A stretch of DNA of 38,762 bases from Oscillospiraceae bacterium. GTDB lineage: Bacteria; Bacillota; Clostridia; Oscillospirales; Ruminococcaceae. Location of the stretch: contig CACZDM010000012.1 of assembly GCA_902779915.1 (NCBI GenBank), positions 1 through 38,762 of the forward strand. Direction: 5' to 3'. Below the pieces are notes generated by a model. That model made no database searches. It saw only the letters and a list, made by a program, of their open reading frames with translations, and had not been told where the DNA came from. Below are positions 8,276 through 17,146 of the stretch, one piece after another. The translations under genes were made by a program, and so were the position numbers. The number at the start of each line of letters is the position of its first letter. Within the stretch, counting starts at the first letter, position 1.

Positions 8276-10876
8276 GTGGATAAGACATCTGTTATTGATA
8301 GCGTTGAAAAACTAAACGCCAAGTTAAAGCAAGTCAGAAAAGCCCAGGAAGAATATGCAAAATTTTCGCAGGATAAGGTGGATGAAATATTTTTTAAGGC
8401 GGCAATGGCTGCAAATGGGCAAAGAATTTCGCTGGCTAAAGCTGCTGTTTCGGAAACCAAAATGGGAATCGTTGAAGATAAAGTGATAAAAAATCACTAT
8501 GCGTCGGAATATATATATAATAAATATAAAAGCACTAAGACATGCGGTGTTATTGAAGTCGACAAAGCGTTTGGACTGGCCAAAATTGCTGAGCCTTTAG
8601 GGGTTGTTGCTGCAATTATCCCAACAACCAACCCGACCTCAACAGCGATTTTTAAAATTTTGATTTCGCTAAAAACCCGCAATGCCATAGTCATCTCTCC
8701 CCATCCAAGAGCCAAAAATTCAACAATTGCTGCTGCGAAGGTCGTTTTAGACGCTGCTACTTCGGCTGGAGCGCCAAAAGACATTGTTGCTTGGATTGAC
8801 AGGCCTTCGATTGAGCTGACAAATGCTTTGATGAAACAATCTGACATAATTCTTGCAACTGGCGGGCCGGGGATGGTTAAAGCCGCATATTCTTCTGGAA
8901 AGCCCGCAATTGGAGTTGGCGCCGGAAACACACCTGCTGTTATAGACGAGTCTGCGGATGTTAAAATGGCGGTTATGTCTATTATTCACTCTAAAACGTT
9001 TGATAATGGCATGATATGCGCATCCGAGCAGGCCTGCATTGTTCACAAAAAAATATATAAAGAAGTCAAGAGCGAATTTCAATTAAGGGGATGCCACTTT
9101 TTAAACGAAGATGAGCTTGAAAAGCTTCGAAAAATAATTTTGATAGACGGGGTTTTAAATTCAAAAATCGTTGGCCAGACGCCCGCAACAATTGCAAAAC
9201 TTGCTGGTTTTGAGGTTGATCAGGACGTTAAAATTTTAATTGGCGAGGTTGATTCGGTTGGACCCAAGGAGCCGTTTGCCCATGAAAAGCTTTCTCCAAT
9301 TTTGGCGATGTATAAAGCTTCTAACTTTGAAGATGCTGTTTTTAAAGCTTCGGCTTTGGTTGAGGATGGCGGATTGGGACACACTTCCTCGATTTATATT
9401 GATGTTTTAGCCCAAAAAGATAGGCTTTTAAAATTTCAGTCTAAAATGAAAACCTGCCGTGTTTTGGTCAATATGCCGTCTTCGCAGGGCGGAATAGGTG
9501 ATATATATAATTTCGCGCTTGTTCCCTCTTTAACCTTAGGCTGCGGATCCTGGGGAGGAAATTCGGTTTCTGATAATGTTGGGGTTTTGAATTTGCTCAA
9601 CATAAAGCAGGTTGCTGAAAGGAGAGAAAATATGCTTTGGTTTAGGGCCCCTCAGAAGGTTTACTTTAAAAAGGGCTGTTTGGGAGTTGCGATTCGTGAG
9701 CTTGGGGAAGTTTTAGGTAAAAAGCGCGCATTCATCGTGACTGATTCCTTCCTATATAAAAATGGATATACAAATTTTTTGACTAAATATCTTGACCAAA
9801 TGCAAATTACCCACCACACCTTTTATAGCGTTGAGCCCGATCCAACTTTGGCGTGTGCTCAGGAAGGCGCCAGGGCTATGGCTTCTTTTGAGCCGGATGT
9901 TGTTATTGCGCTTGGGGGCGGGTCTGCGATGGACGCTGCTAAGATAATGTGGGTTATGTATGAACACCCGGACGTTGACTTTGCGGATCTTGCCATGCGC
10001 TTTATGGACATCCGAAAGAGGGTTTATAGTTTTCCAAAGATGGGCGAAAAAGCCTATATGGTTGCCTGCCCAACAACCGCAGGGACCGGCTCCGAGGTGA
10101 CTCCTTTTGCCGTGATAACCGATCAAGAAAGCGGCGTTAAATACCCCTTGGCGGACTATGAACTCATGCCTAACATGGCAATTATTGACGCTGATTTGAT
10201 GATGGACGCTCCAAAAGGTTTGACAAGCGCTTCTGGAATTGACGCTTTGGTTCACGCGCTTGAAGCGTACGTTTCTATGATGGCAACTGGATACACAGAC
10301 GGACTTGCTTTGAGCGCTATGAAAACAATTTTTAAATATTTGCCCAGGGCTTATGACAAAGGAGCCCAAGACATTGAGGCTCGTGAGAAGATGGCAGAAG
10401 CAGCAACTGAGGCTGGAATGGCTTTTGCGAACGCGTTTTTGGGAGTTTGTCATTCTATGGCGCATAAACTTGGAGCATACCACCATTTGCCGCATGGAAT
10501 CGCAAACGCGCTTTTAATAACGCTTGTTATGAAATATAACGCTTCGGAAAATCCAAGAAAAATAGGAACTTTTCCGCAATATAAATATCCGATAACCCTG
10601 CGGCGATACTGTGAATGCGCTGAATTTTTGGGAATTAAGGGCAAAGATGATGCTGAAACTCTTGATAAATTTATTAGTGAAATTGAAAAATTAAAGAAAA
10701 AAATTGGAATTAAAAAAACAATTAAGGAATATGGGATTTTGGAGGAAGATTTCCTAAAAACTCTTGATGAGATGTCTGAACGCGCTTTTGACGATCAATG
10801 CACTGGAGCCAACCCCCGGTATCCGTTGATCAGCGAAATTAAAGATATGTTTAAAGAAGCATATTATGGAAAATGA
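8276..10876 (+). CDS. adhE: Bifunctional acetaldehyde-CoA / alcohol dehydrogenase
   Basis: AdhE converts acetyl-CoA to acetaldehyde and then ethanol, reoxidising two NADH in fermentation; it forms cytoplasmic spirosomes. I start at GTG 8276, ten bases after AGGAGG (8260-8265); a GTG at 8267 overlaps the ribosome binding site. The product has 866 residues, the normal length. The N-terminal aldehyde dehydrogenase half has the catalytic Cys in KTFDNGMICASEQ. The linker includes MLWFRAPQKVYF. The C-terminal iron-dependent alcohol dehydrogenase has GGGSAMDAAK for NAD and the metal-binding GVCHSMAHKLGAYHHLPHG. The gene has its own promoter and a terminator at 10896-10926. Confidence 0.97.
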   Translation: MDKTSVIDSVEKLNAKLKQVRKAQEEYAKFSQDKVDEIFFKAAMAANGQRISLAKAAVSETKMGIVEDKVIKNHYASEYIYNKYKSTKTCGVIEVDKAFGLAKIAEPLGVVAAIIPTTNPTSTAIFKILISLKTRNAIVISPHPRAKNSTIAAAKVVLDAATSAGAPKDIVAWIDRPSIELTNALMKQSDIILATGGPGMVKAAYSSGKPAIGVGAGNTPAVIDESADVKMAVMSIIHSKTFDNGMICASEQACIVHKKIYKEVKSEFQLRGCHFLNEDELEKLRKIILIDGVLNSKIVGQTPATIAKLAGFEVDQDVKILIGEVDSVGPKEPFAHEKLSPILAMYKASNFEDAVFKASALVEDGGLGHTSSIYIDVLAQKDRLLKFQSKMKTCRVLVNMPSSQGGIGDIYNFALVPSLTLGCGSWGGNSVSDNVGVLNLLNIKQVAERRENMLWFRAPQKVYFKKGCLGVAIRELGEVLGKKRAFIVTDSFLYKNGYTNFLTKYLDQMQITHHTFYSVEPDPTLACAQEGARAMASFEPDVVIALGGGSAMDAAKIMWVMYEHPDVDFADLAMRFMDIRKRVYSFPKMGEKAYMVACPTTAGTGSEVTPFAVITDQESGVKYPLADYELMPNMAIIDADLMMDAPKGLTSASGIDALVHALEAYVSMMATGYTDGLALSAMKTIFKYLPRAYDKGAQDIEAREKMAEAATEAGMAFANAFLGVCHSMAHKLGAYHHLPHGIANALLITLVMKYNASENPRKIGTFPQYKYPITLRRYCECAEFLGIKGKDDAETLDKFISEIEKLKKKIGIKKTIKEYGILEEDFLKTLDEMSERAFDDQCTGANPRYPLISEIKDMFKEAYYGK

Positions 10877-10895
10877 TAATATATTTTAAATTAAG

Positions 10896-10926
10896 GCGAT
10901 TGTGGCAAATTTGGTGCTGTGGTCGC
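10896..10926 (+). terminator. Intrinsic terminator after adhE
   Basis: GCGATTGTGGCA pairs with TGCTGTGGTCGC over 12 positions around a short loop, and TTTTTATG follows. The middle of the stem contains five successive G-U wobble pairs, so it is weaker than it looks. Confidence 0.65.
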
Positions 10927-10976
10927 TTTTTATGTCGATTTATTTTGAATTTTTTGTGAATTTATAAAATATTTAG

Positions 10977-11005
10977 TTGACATATTTAAATTTAAGGAAT
11001 ATAAT
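10977..11005 (+). promoter_or_regulatory. Consensus sigma-A promoter of the M-box/corA transcript
   Basis: Perfect TTGACA (10977-10982), a 17-base spacer and perfect TATAAT (11000-11005). The start of transcription is expected near 11012, just before riboswitch helix P1. Confidence 0.9.
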
Positions 11006-11011
11006 ATATAT

Positions 11012-11240
11012 AGTTGATAATGTTTACTCGGTAGGTGAGGCTACCCCTGGGATACGGATTGCTGCCGCGATATTGTGGAGACACAATTAGAAGGTAATGA
11101 ACAGTCCACGTCGTTTTTAAGGTGTGGAATAATGCAATAACATCGCCCTTGAGGAGTTGAAGCTTGAACGATGACATTTTTTGTTTTTGAGCCATTATTT
11201 GGTTTGATTCTCCTGTCATCGTTTGTTGACCGGAGTTTCA
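11012..11240 (+). promoter_or_regulatory. M-box (ykoK leader) Mg2+ riboswitch with expression platform
   Basis: The conserved M-box words are present in order: GGTAGGTGAGGCTACC (11030-11045), GGGATACGGATTGCTGCCG (11050-11068), GGAGACAC (11077-11084) and TTTTTAAGGTGTGGAATAATG (11115-11135). The platform can be read. P1 pairs 11015-11026 with 11165-11176. The 3' strand of P1, AACGATGACA (11167-11176), is also complementary to TGTCATCGTT (11214-11223), which gives an antiterminator. The competing hairpin CTCC-T-GTCA...TGAC-C-GGAG (11210-11235), followed by TTTCATATTTT, is the terminator. By the known M-box mechanism, Mg2+ stabilises P1, frees the terminator and lowers corA expression. The pairing was done by eye. 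Confidence 0.93.
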
Positions 11241-11276
11241 TATTTTATATATAGCTGAGAATAGTGGTGGTTTTTT

Positions 11277-12188
11277 ATGTATTTTGTAATTAGAGAGGTG
11301 CTGGAAGAGTGTAGTAAAGAATATATCAAAATATGCAGCGAGAAATATGTTGCCGTTTTAACCTCAAAAGAGTGGAAGCTTCAAAAGGATAATTTTGATA
11401 TGGGAATTGATATTGAACCTGAAACGGCCGACATTTTAAGCACAACTGCAAACGTCAATTTCGATTCATTAACGGGAACTTTTTGCCTCCCCAACAGGCT
11501 AAATCTTTTTGAAGAAAATAAATTTGCGTTCGCTTTAGATGAAAAGGGAATTGTTTTTATCGACGATAGCGGAGTTGTTGAAAAAATGGTTAACCAGATA
11601 AAAATCACAAGGAGATGGAAATTTCCAAGTCTAGAACGCTTTTTGTATGATTTTTTAGACCAAATAATAAAAGACGATTTCAGGCTTATGGTCAACTATG
11701 AGCGAGAATTGGGCAGCATTGAACGCGCAATAACTGAAGACGAAGACGCTATGTCTGATCGAGTTAACGATATGCGAGGAGATATTAGGGACTTAAAAAT
11801 ACATTATGAGCAGCTTTTTGACCTTGGCCAAATTTTTGAGGAAAATGAGAGCAATTTTTTTTCAGAAGAAAATATTCGATACTTTCATTTATTTTTAAAC
11901 AAAGTTGAAAGATTGCGAGACATGTCATCCTCCATACGAGACTACACCATTCAGGTTCGCGATCTATATAAATCTCGTTTAGACATCAAGCAGAACCGAA
12001 TCATGACTGTTTTAACGATAATAACATCGATTTTCATGCCGCTAACCTTGATAACGGGATGGTTTGGGATGAATTTTAAAAATATGCCTGAGCTTGACTC
12101 GCCAATTGCATATCCAATGGTTTTCGTGATGTGTGTAATAATAATAGTTGGCTGTTTAATATTTTTCAAAAGGAAGAAATGGTTGTGA
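11277..12188 (+). CDS. corA: CorA-family magnesium transporter
   Basis: CorA is a homopentameric Mg2+ (and Co2+) channel in the cytoplasmic membrane. The protein has 303 residues, typical for the family. The N-terminal two thirds are the cytoplasmic funnel domain with a long acidic helix region (about 130-235). Two membrane segments follow at about 245-265 and 278-295. They are joined by the signature loop GMNF in ITGWFGMNFKNMPE, and the tail is positive (FKRKKWL). The ribosome binding site is weak (GGTGG six bases before the ATG). The M-box riboswitch directly upstream supports the magnesium assignment. Confidence 0.95.
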   Translation: MYFVIREVLEECSKEYIKICSEKYVAVLTSKEWKLQKDNFDMGIDIEPETADILSTTANVNFDSLTGTFCLPNRLNLFEENKFAFALDEKGIVFIDDSGVVEKMVNQIKITRRWKFPSLERFLYDFLDQIIKDDFRLMVNYERELGSIERAITEDEDAMSDRVNDMRGDIRDLKIHYEQLFDLGQIFEENESNFFSEENIRYFHLFLNKVERLRDMSSSIRDYTIQVRDLYKSRLDIKQNRIMTVLTIITSIFMPLTLITGWFGMNFKNMPELDSPIAYPMVFVMCVIIIVGCLIFFKRKKWL

Positions 12189-12219
12189 TATTTTACATTA
12201 CATGAAGCTATAAAATATA

Positions 12220-12246
12220 AGTCCCTAGAAAATATATCTAAGGACT
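12220..12246. terminator. Bidirectional terminator between corA and the phosphoesterase gene
   Basis: AGTCCCTAGA and TCTAAGGACT form a 10-position stem with one mismatch around a 7-base loop. T-rich tails follow on both strands (GGTTTATTTA on plus, TATATTTTATAG on minus). It lies between two convergent genes. Confidence 0.7.
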
Positions 12247-12249
12247 GGT

Positions 12250-13152
12250 TTATTTATCGCTTACGTAGTCGGAAAGATCTCTTGGCCCTTCAAGAATATG
12301 CCGACATACATATAAATTTTGTTTATCACCTGTGCATACAGACCACTTTATGAGTGATATTTGATTGTTTTCAATCTCAATTCCCGTTATGCATCTCGGA
12401 TGGATGCAGCTTCCGTCATTAAAATATAGACTCGAGCCTGGCTGTGGGAATATTGGCCTGTGAGTGTGTCCAGAAATTAAGATATTATTCTTATATTTTG
12501 CAAAATTTGATAATTTTTCCTCTATTTTATCTCTTTTTTGATGCGACACTCCAGCAGAAATGGGCGCTTTAAATCCAATAAGTTCTAGTGGTCTCCATAA
12601 ATATCTGACTAAAAACCGCGCCACTGGCCAGAGCAAGTCGTTTAGTAGATCTCCTTGATGTCCATGAACCAAGAATATTTTCGAATTTATTTTAGAATTT
12701 TCTAATATTATGCTCTCATGAACTTTCAAATTTTTGAATATAGAATCGTTGCATTTTTTTCTGGTGTTATTTTTGTGATTCTTGCAATGTTTTTCTATAT
12801 ATTTTCGTTTATTTTTTACAATGTCATGATTTCCATATATCATATATATTCTATTCTTTTCATGAAATTTAGACATAATCCAAAATGCATCACTGTGAAC
12901 ATCCACTATTTCGCTTAATTTTCTGTTTTCCCAAAGTTCATCACCGTCGCCCAGTTCGACATAGCTAAAGCCGTTTTTATAATAATATTTTAGCGCGCCA
13001 TAGAATAAATTTTGATTTGGCAAAAAATTATCTCCAACGTTTCCTCTTCCGCGGTGACAGTCGCTCATGATAATAAATTTAGAATTATTATCAAATTTAA
13101 CAACATGAGCATTTTTATACGCTTGTTTTAATCTTTTGTGAGTTAGTGACAT
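12250..13152 (-). CDS. Calcineurin-like metallophosphoesterase
   Basis: The protein has 300 residues, with no signal peptide or membrane segment. The five metal-binding motifs of the calcineurin-like phosphoesterase fold are all present: SDCHRG (30-35), GDGDE (68-72), GNHD (107-110), HGHQGD (near 164) and SGHTHRP (near 231). The order and spacing resemble the LpxH-like branch, but a lipid A role makes no sense in a Gram-positive and the substrate is unknown. The gene starts 10 bp after the stop of the DUF4474 gene, so the two form an operon; AAGGAATG provides the ribosome binding site. Confidence 0.85.
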   Translation of the reverse strand: MSLTHKRLKQAYKNAHVVKFDNNSKFIIMSDCHRGRGNVGDNFLPNQNLFYGALKYYYKNGFSYVELGDGDELWENRKLSEIVDVHSDAFWIMSKFHEKNRIYMIYGNHDIVKNKRKYIEKHCKNHKNNTRKKCNDSIFKNLKVHESIILENSKINSKIFLVHGHQGDLLNDLLWPVARFLVRYLWRPLELIGFKAPISAGVSHQKRDKIEEKLSNFAKYKNNILISGHTHRPIFPQPGSSLYFNDGSCIHPRCITGIEIENNQISLIKWSVCTGDKQNLYVCRHILEGPRDLSDYVSDK

Positions 13153-13162
13153 AAAAATTATT

Positions 13163-14254
13163 TCATTCCTTTTTATCTTTTATTTTGCAGCATTTATAAT
13201 TTATTGAATTTTCAACATAATTATTTTGTTTAGTATAATTTAATTGTCTGTTTTGACATATACATCTTCCCAGATGGTTTTCTTCAAAATTTTTGAGTTG
13301 TTTTTCGTTGAATGGATTTAAATATATATCTTTAATAAATTTTAAATTTTTTATTTGATCATAAAATTTTTTGCCGTAAATTGACCCAATAAACATGTTA
13401 TATAAAACCGGAATGCCAGCTTTGATATATTCTAGCTTATCTAGAGTGTTTTTATATTTTTGGGTTGAAACGTTGAAAATTTTACAATTATTATGGTTTG
13501 TTTGTTGAACTATGGCGCTTTGCAAACCTCTTTGTGAAAATGGTTGAGGGGTGTGGGGCGTTGTGTAGGATATTTTTACTGTATTTTTGAAAACAGAGTA
13601 TTCATTTCGACTATATCCAACTTTTTCAAGCCCTTTAATAAATGCATCTCTCATTGAGTTGTTTGGGAATTTGATTTTTATTTTCATTGACAGTTGCGAT
13701 CTTTTTGAATATTTTCCCAATTTAAACCCCGTCAGCCACCAATGAATATCTTTTCTTTTGAGAATTATTTTATTATCTCGTTTAAGTATGAATGAGATAG
13801 GTAATAATTCATTAGCTTTAATTTTTTCATAAAATGTCCCAGAAAACTCATCAGTTTTAATATCTTTTTTTATTGTGTTATATATTCCAACTTCACCTCC
13901 TGTTGTTATTCCATATTGTCCTTTCCAAAACTCAATTAGCCATTTTTTGCCTCCATATGAAAAAGTTATGGGTTCACAATGTATGACTATGTTTAAAAAA
14001 ATCGAATTATCATCATAAAATTTACAATATCCTGCATCACGCTGCCAGCAATCTTTTAACGAATAAAAATAGTCTCCTCTGGGGCTATACGCAAATCCAG
14101 CATATTTGAGATCATTATTTATATTTTCTAATTGTTTATATTTATCAGAATTTGGTTTAAAATTGCGCATTTTATAATTAAAAACTATAACCGGCAATAT
14201 AATTGCTATAACAGCAATAACAGAAAAAATTAACACTATTTTTAACATATACAA
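13163..14254 (-). CDS. DUF4474-family membrane-anchored protein
   Basis: The protein has 363 residues. One N-terminal membrane segment (about 4-26) acts as an uncleaved anchor. The next ~200 residues match what I know of DUF4474: FAYSPRGDYFYSLKDCWQRDAGYC, then KKWLIEFWKGQYGITTGGE and HWWLTGFKLGKYS. The C-terminal ~120 residues are Asn/Lys-rich with five scattered cysteines and look less conserved. The function of DUF4474 is not known. The metallophosphoesterase gene follows after 10 bp on the same strand. Codon use is more AT-rich than in neighbouring housekeeping genes. Confidence 0.7.
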   Translation of the reverse strand: MYMLKIVLIFSVIAVIAIILPVIVFNYKMRNFKPNSDKYKQLENINNDLKYAGFAYSPRGDYFYSLKDCWQRDAGYCKFYDDNSIFLNIVIHCEPITFSYGGKKWLIEFWKGQYGITTGGEVGIYNTIKKDIKTDEFSGTFYEKIKANELLPISFILKRDNKIILKRKDIHWWLTGFKLGKYSKRSQLSMKIKIKFPNNSMRDAFIKGLEKVGYSRNEYSVFKNTVKISYTTPHTPQPFSQRGLQSAIVQQTNHNNCKIFNVSTQKYKNTLDKLEYIKAGIPVLYNMFIGSIYGKKFYDQIKNLKFIKDIYLNPFNEKQLKNFEENHLGRCICQNRQLNYTKQNNYVENSINYKCCKIKDKKE

Positions 14255-14334
14255 AACCTGCCTTTATTCATCCTATGATTTTTGTGGAATATTTGCGAAT
14301 AAAACATTTATATATGCTTTTTACATAAAAAAAC

Positions 14335-14365
14335 ACACTTAAACTCGAAATAATCGTTTAAATGT
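14335..14365 (-). terminator. Intrinsic terminator after the znu operon
   Basis: ACATTTAAACGA and the downstream GAGTTTAAGTGT form an AT-rich stem on the minus strand, with a short loop and one or two mismatches. GTTTTTTTATG follows. It lies about 30 bp past the znuB stop. Confidence 0.6.
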
Positions 14366-14392
14366 ATTAAACTATTGAAATATTATATAATT

Positions 14393-15214
14393 TTAGACTC
14401 TTTCCTTAATAAATCCAAATATGCTGTATAAAATGAAGGCAAACAGATTTATTATAACAATCGTTGCGCCGGCTGGAATTGAAAATATATATGAAATAAA
14501 CAGGCCCGTCACGAAGGACAAAACTGAAATTATGGCTGAATTTATAACAACTGATTTAAAATATTTACACATTTTGACGGATGAAAGGGTTGGAAAAACG
14601 ATCAGGCTCGAAACAAGCAAAGCGCCCATTATTCGCATGCCAACGACGATCATTATTCCGGTTAAAATTGAAAGCAGAGTGTTGTATAATTTAACATTGA
14701 TTCCGGTTGCATTTGCAAAATTTTCGTCAAATGTGACTAAAAATATTTTATTGTAGGATATAATAAACAAGACCAAAACGATTGATGAGATACATATGCT
14801 CAAAAACACATCCGATTGATTTATGGCTAAAATGCTGCCAAACATATAGCCAAAAACGTCCGCATTTATTCCGTTTGTTAGCGACACAAAAATGATCCCA
14901 AAAGCCAGGGAACTTGCCGATATTAAAGCTATTGCAGCGTCACCCTGCATTTTGTTTTTTTCACTCAGCCTCAAAAGCAAAACAGCCGCCAAAATAACAA
15001 CAGGAATTGAAACCAAAAGCGGCGCCCAGTTCATGACAACAGCTATTGACAGAGCTGAAAACCCAACGTGAGACAGGCCATCTCCGATCATTGAATATCG
15101 CTTTAAAACCAAGCTAACCCCCAAAATTGCGCAGCAAAAGGAAACAAAAATTCCAACAACCAGCGCTTTGAATATGAAAGGATATTGTAGTATTTCTCTT
15201 GCAAAATCAAACAA
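14393..15214 (-). CDS. znuB: Metal ABC transporter permease (ZnuB/AdcB type)
   Basis: This ABC-3 family integral membrane permease has 273 residues and about eight hydrophobic segments spread over its length. The conserved region LKRYSMIGDGLSHVGFSALSIA near residues 38-59 is the family's cytoplasmic coupling area. It forms the channel of the zinc (or manganese) importer with the ATPase gene 2 bp upstream and the binding protein. The C-terminal half contains VVGMRIMGALLVSSLIVFP, also conserved. Zn versus Mn specificity cannot be read from the permease. Confidence 0.9.
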   Translation of the reverse strand: MFDFAREILQYPFIFKALVVGIFVSFCCAILGVSLVLKRYSMIGDGLSHVGFSALSIAVVMNWAPLLVSIPVVILAAVLLLRLSEKNKMQGDAAIALISASSLAFGIIFVSLTNGINADVFGYMFGSILAINQSDVFLSICISSIVLVLFIISYNKIFLVTFDENFANATGINVKLYNTLLSILTGIMIVVGMRIMGALLVSSLIVFPTLSSVKMCKYFKSVVINSAIISVLSFVTGLFISYIFSIPAGATIVIINLFAFILYSIFGFIKERV

Positions 15215-15216
15215 TT

Positions 15217-15915
15217 TTAGACTCCTCCCAAAAAACGTTTATATGAAAAACTTTCACGATATTTTTCGACTGTTTTGAAAAAAACAGGCTTTTGTTGCAT
15301 ATGTATGACTGCGTTTGCTCCGGACAACGCGGGTCTGATATCATGAGAAACCATCACAACCGCTATATTTTTATCGATATTTATGTTTTTTATAATCTTA
15401 TAGAATTTTTTTGAAATAATAGGATCCAGCCCAGCGCAAGGCTCATCTAAAATTAGGATTTTTTTAGCTGCGCAAAGAGCCCTCGCAAGCAAAACACGCT
15501 GCTGCTGACCGCCTGAAATTTCCTTGAAAGACTCGTTTTTCAAATCTCGAATCCCCAACAAATCCATGTTTTCAATTGCCATATTTTTTTGCCTTTTGCT
15601 GTAAAACGATAAAAAACCACACTCATTCAGACAGCCCGACAGAACAATTTCATTCACACTGGCGGGGAAATTTTTTTGTATATCCGTCTTTTGGGGAAGA
15701 TAGCCTATCTCCCTTTGCTCAAGACCAACCAGCGAAATTTTTCCTTTGGCCGGGGATTTTAGGCCCAGAAGCCCTTTTAAAAATGTGCTTTTGCCGGAGC
15801 CGTTTTCGCCAACAACGCATAAATAGTCGCCCGAAGAAAGTTCCATAGAAAAATTTTCAATAACAGTGTTATTTCCATAACTCAGTGTTACATTTTCAAA
15901 CTTTAGAAGAATCAT
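15217..15915 (-). CDS. znuC: Metal ABC transporter ATP-binding protein (ZnuC/AdcC type)
   Basis: This cytoplasmic ATPase has 232 residues. Walker A is GENGSGKST (37-45), the ABC signature is SGGQQQR, Walker B is ILILDEPCAGLD, and the switch histidine lies in VVMVSHDIR. Length and order are normal for the metal-importer branch. It lies 2 bp from both znuA upstream and znuB downstream, so the three genes are translated from one message and probably coupled. Confidence 0.93.
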   Translation of the reverse strand: MILLKFENVTLSYGNNTVIENFSMELSSGDYLCVVGENGSGKSTFLKGLLGLKSPAKGKISLVGLEQREIGYLPQKTDIQKNFPASVNEIVLSGCLNECGFLSFYSKRQKNMAIENMDLLGIRDLKNESFKEISGGQQQRVLLARALCAAKKILILDEPCAGLDPIISKKFYKIIKNINIDKNIAVVMVSHDIRPALSGANAVIHMQQKPVFFKTVEKYRESFSYKRFLGGV

Positions 15916-15916
15916 A

Positions 15917-16855
15917 TTAATTTAACGCCTCTTTTAATACATCCAAATTTTTATTCATATAATTTAAATATGTTTCTCCGTTTTCAAACTCGCTTTTTAA
16001 AACATTGTGGCAGGAGTGCATGGTTAAAACCTTTGCGTTGGTTTCTTGCGCAACAGCTCTTGCGATATTTTCGCTGCTAAGCTCCATCTTTAAAACGACG
16101 GGAATTTTGAGCTCTTTGACTTTATCGATGATATAGGCCATTTGAGCAGCATTAGTTTCCGTTTGGGATGAGCATCCAGAAAACGCAGCATAGCAGTTCA
16201 ATCCATATTCCTCGGCAAAATATCTAAACGCAAATCTATCCCCAAAAATTAGGGTTTTCCTCTTGCCTGTTGCAACGACATTTTTAAATTTGTTGTCTAA
16301 AATTTTTAACTGTTCAATATATTTATTCAAATTTTGGTTATAAAAGCTAGCGTTATCAGCATCCAGTTCACAAAGAGTTTCCGAAATTTTTTGAGCTATT
16401 TTCATGGCGTTTTTAGGAGATGTCCAAACATGTTCATCAACTTCCCGATGAGAATCCGAGCCTGGCTGGGCGTCCGATTCAGAATTTTCATCCAAAACAT
16501 CAACACAATCCAGAAGCGAAATCACCTTTTTTTGACTAATATCTATGGAATTTAAAATATTATCGATCCAGTTGTCATTTTCACCACCAACATATATAAA
16601 AACATCGCTCTTTTGTATATTTATCATGTCTTGCGGGGTCGGCTCATAGGAATGCGCCTCGGCGCCGGGAGGAATCAACATTTTCAAGTTTATCCTGTCG
16701 CCCGCTATTTGACGCGCAAAATCATATTGCGGAAAAATTGTTGCAACAACGTTAATTTTTTTGGAACCTTCCTTTATTTGTGAATCAATTCGACATCCAC
16801 ATAACAGAATCGAAAAAATAAAAGCCACCAGCCCAATTAAACCAAATTTTCTCAT
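15917..16855 (-). CDS. znuA: Metal ABC transporter substrate-binding lipoprotein (ZnuA/AdcA type)
   Basis: This is the extracytoplasmic metal-binding lipoprotein of the importer. I start at the ATG at 16855, because GGGAG lies directly upstream and the product then opens MRKFGLIG with a short signal peptide and lipobox LCGC. An in-frame start 7 codons earlier has no binding site. The product has 312 residues. Metal-ligand motifs are HSYEPTPQD, HVWTSP and the late MHSCHN. The third ligand region reads GDRFAFRYFAEEYG, a variant in which Asp replaces the usual His. An acidic stretch, DENSESDAQPGSD, precedes HVWTSP. A His-rich loop like that of many zinc-binding proteins is absent, so manganese cannot be excluded. 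Confidence 0.9.
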   Translation of the reverse strand: MRKFGLIGLVAFIFSILLCGCRIDSQIKEGSKKINVVATIFPQYDFARQIAGDRINLKMLIPPGAEAHSYEPTPQDMINIQKSDVFIYVGGENDNWIDNILNSIDISQKKVISLLDCVDVLDENSESDAQPGSDSHREVDEHVWTSPKNAMKIAQKISETLCELDADNASFYNQNLNKYIEQLKILDNKFKNVVATGKRKTLIFGDRFAFRYFAEEYGLNCYAAFSGCSSQTETNAAQMAYIIDKVKELKIPVVLKMELSSENIARAVAQETNAKVLTMHSCHNVLKSEFENGETYLNYMNKNLDVLKEALN

Positions 16856-16884
16856 AAAATCTCCCTGCGCCAACAAATTTAAAC

Positions 16885-16913
16885 AAAATAATTAATAATA
16901 AACCCCAAGTCAA
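16885..16913 (-). promoter_or_regulatory. Probable sigma-A promoter of znuACB
   Basis: On the minus strand TTGACT (16913-16908), a 17-base spacer and TATTTT (16890-16885). I found no convincing Zur or Fur palindrome near it. Confidence 0.5.
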
Positions 16914-17146
16914 ATATTTTAGAATAACTATTACTTCAAAAATCACTGTCTAACCACAAAGCCCTATTCATAAAATACACGTCACAAGCACACACTTCAT
17001 TCTATCACACAAATTCCCCTTTGTCAACACATCAATTGTTTCCCAAGAAGAAAAATTTTGAGTTTAGTTTTCAAGTTGAATTTTAAGAGTGTGTGAATAT
17101 TACTTTAAATAGCATAAAATCATTTTAATATCGGAGGATATATAAC

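Noticed and set aside
9752-10495. 247-codon open frame antisense to adhE
   Set aside because: The opposite strand is a certain AdhE with catalytic motifs here; the antisense frame has no family features or start signals.
16856-17030. Zur or Fur operator before znuA
   Set aside because: I looked for a palindrome of the known type and found only AT-rich sequence without convincing symmetry.
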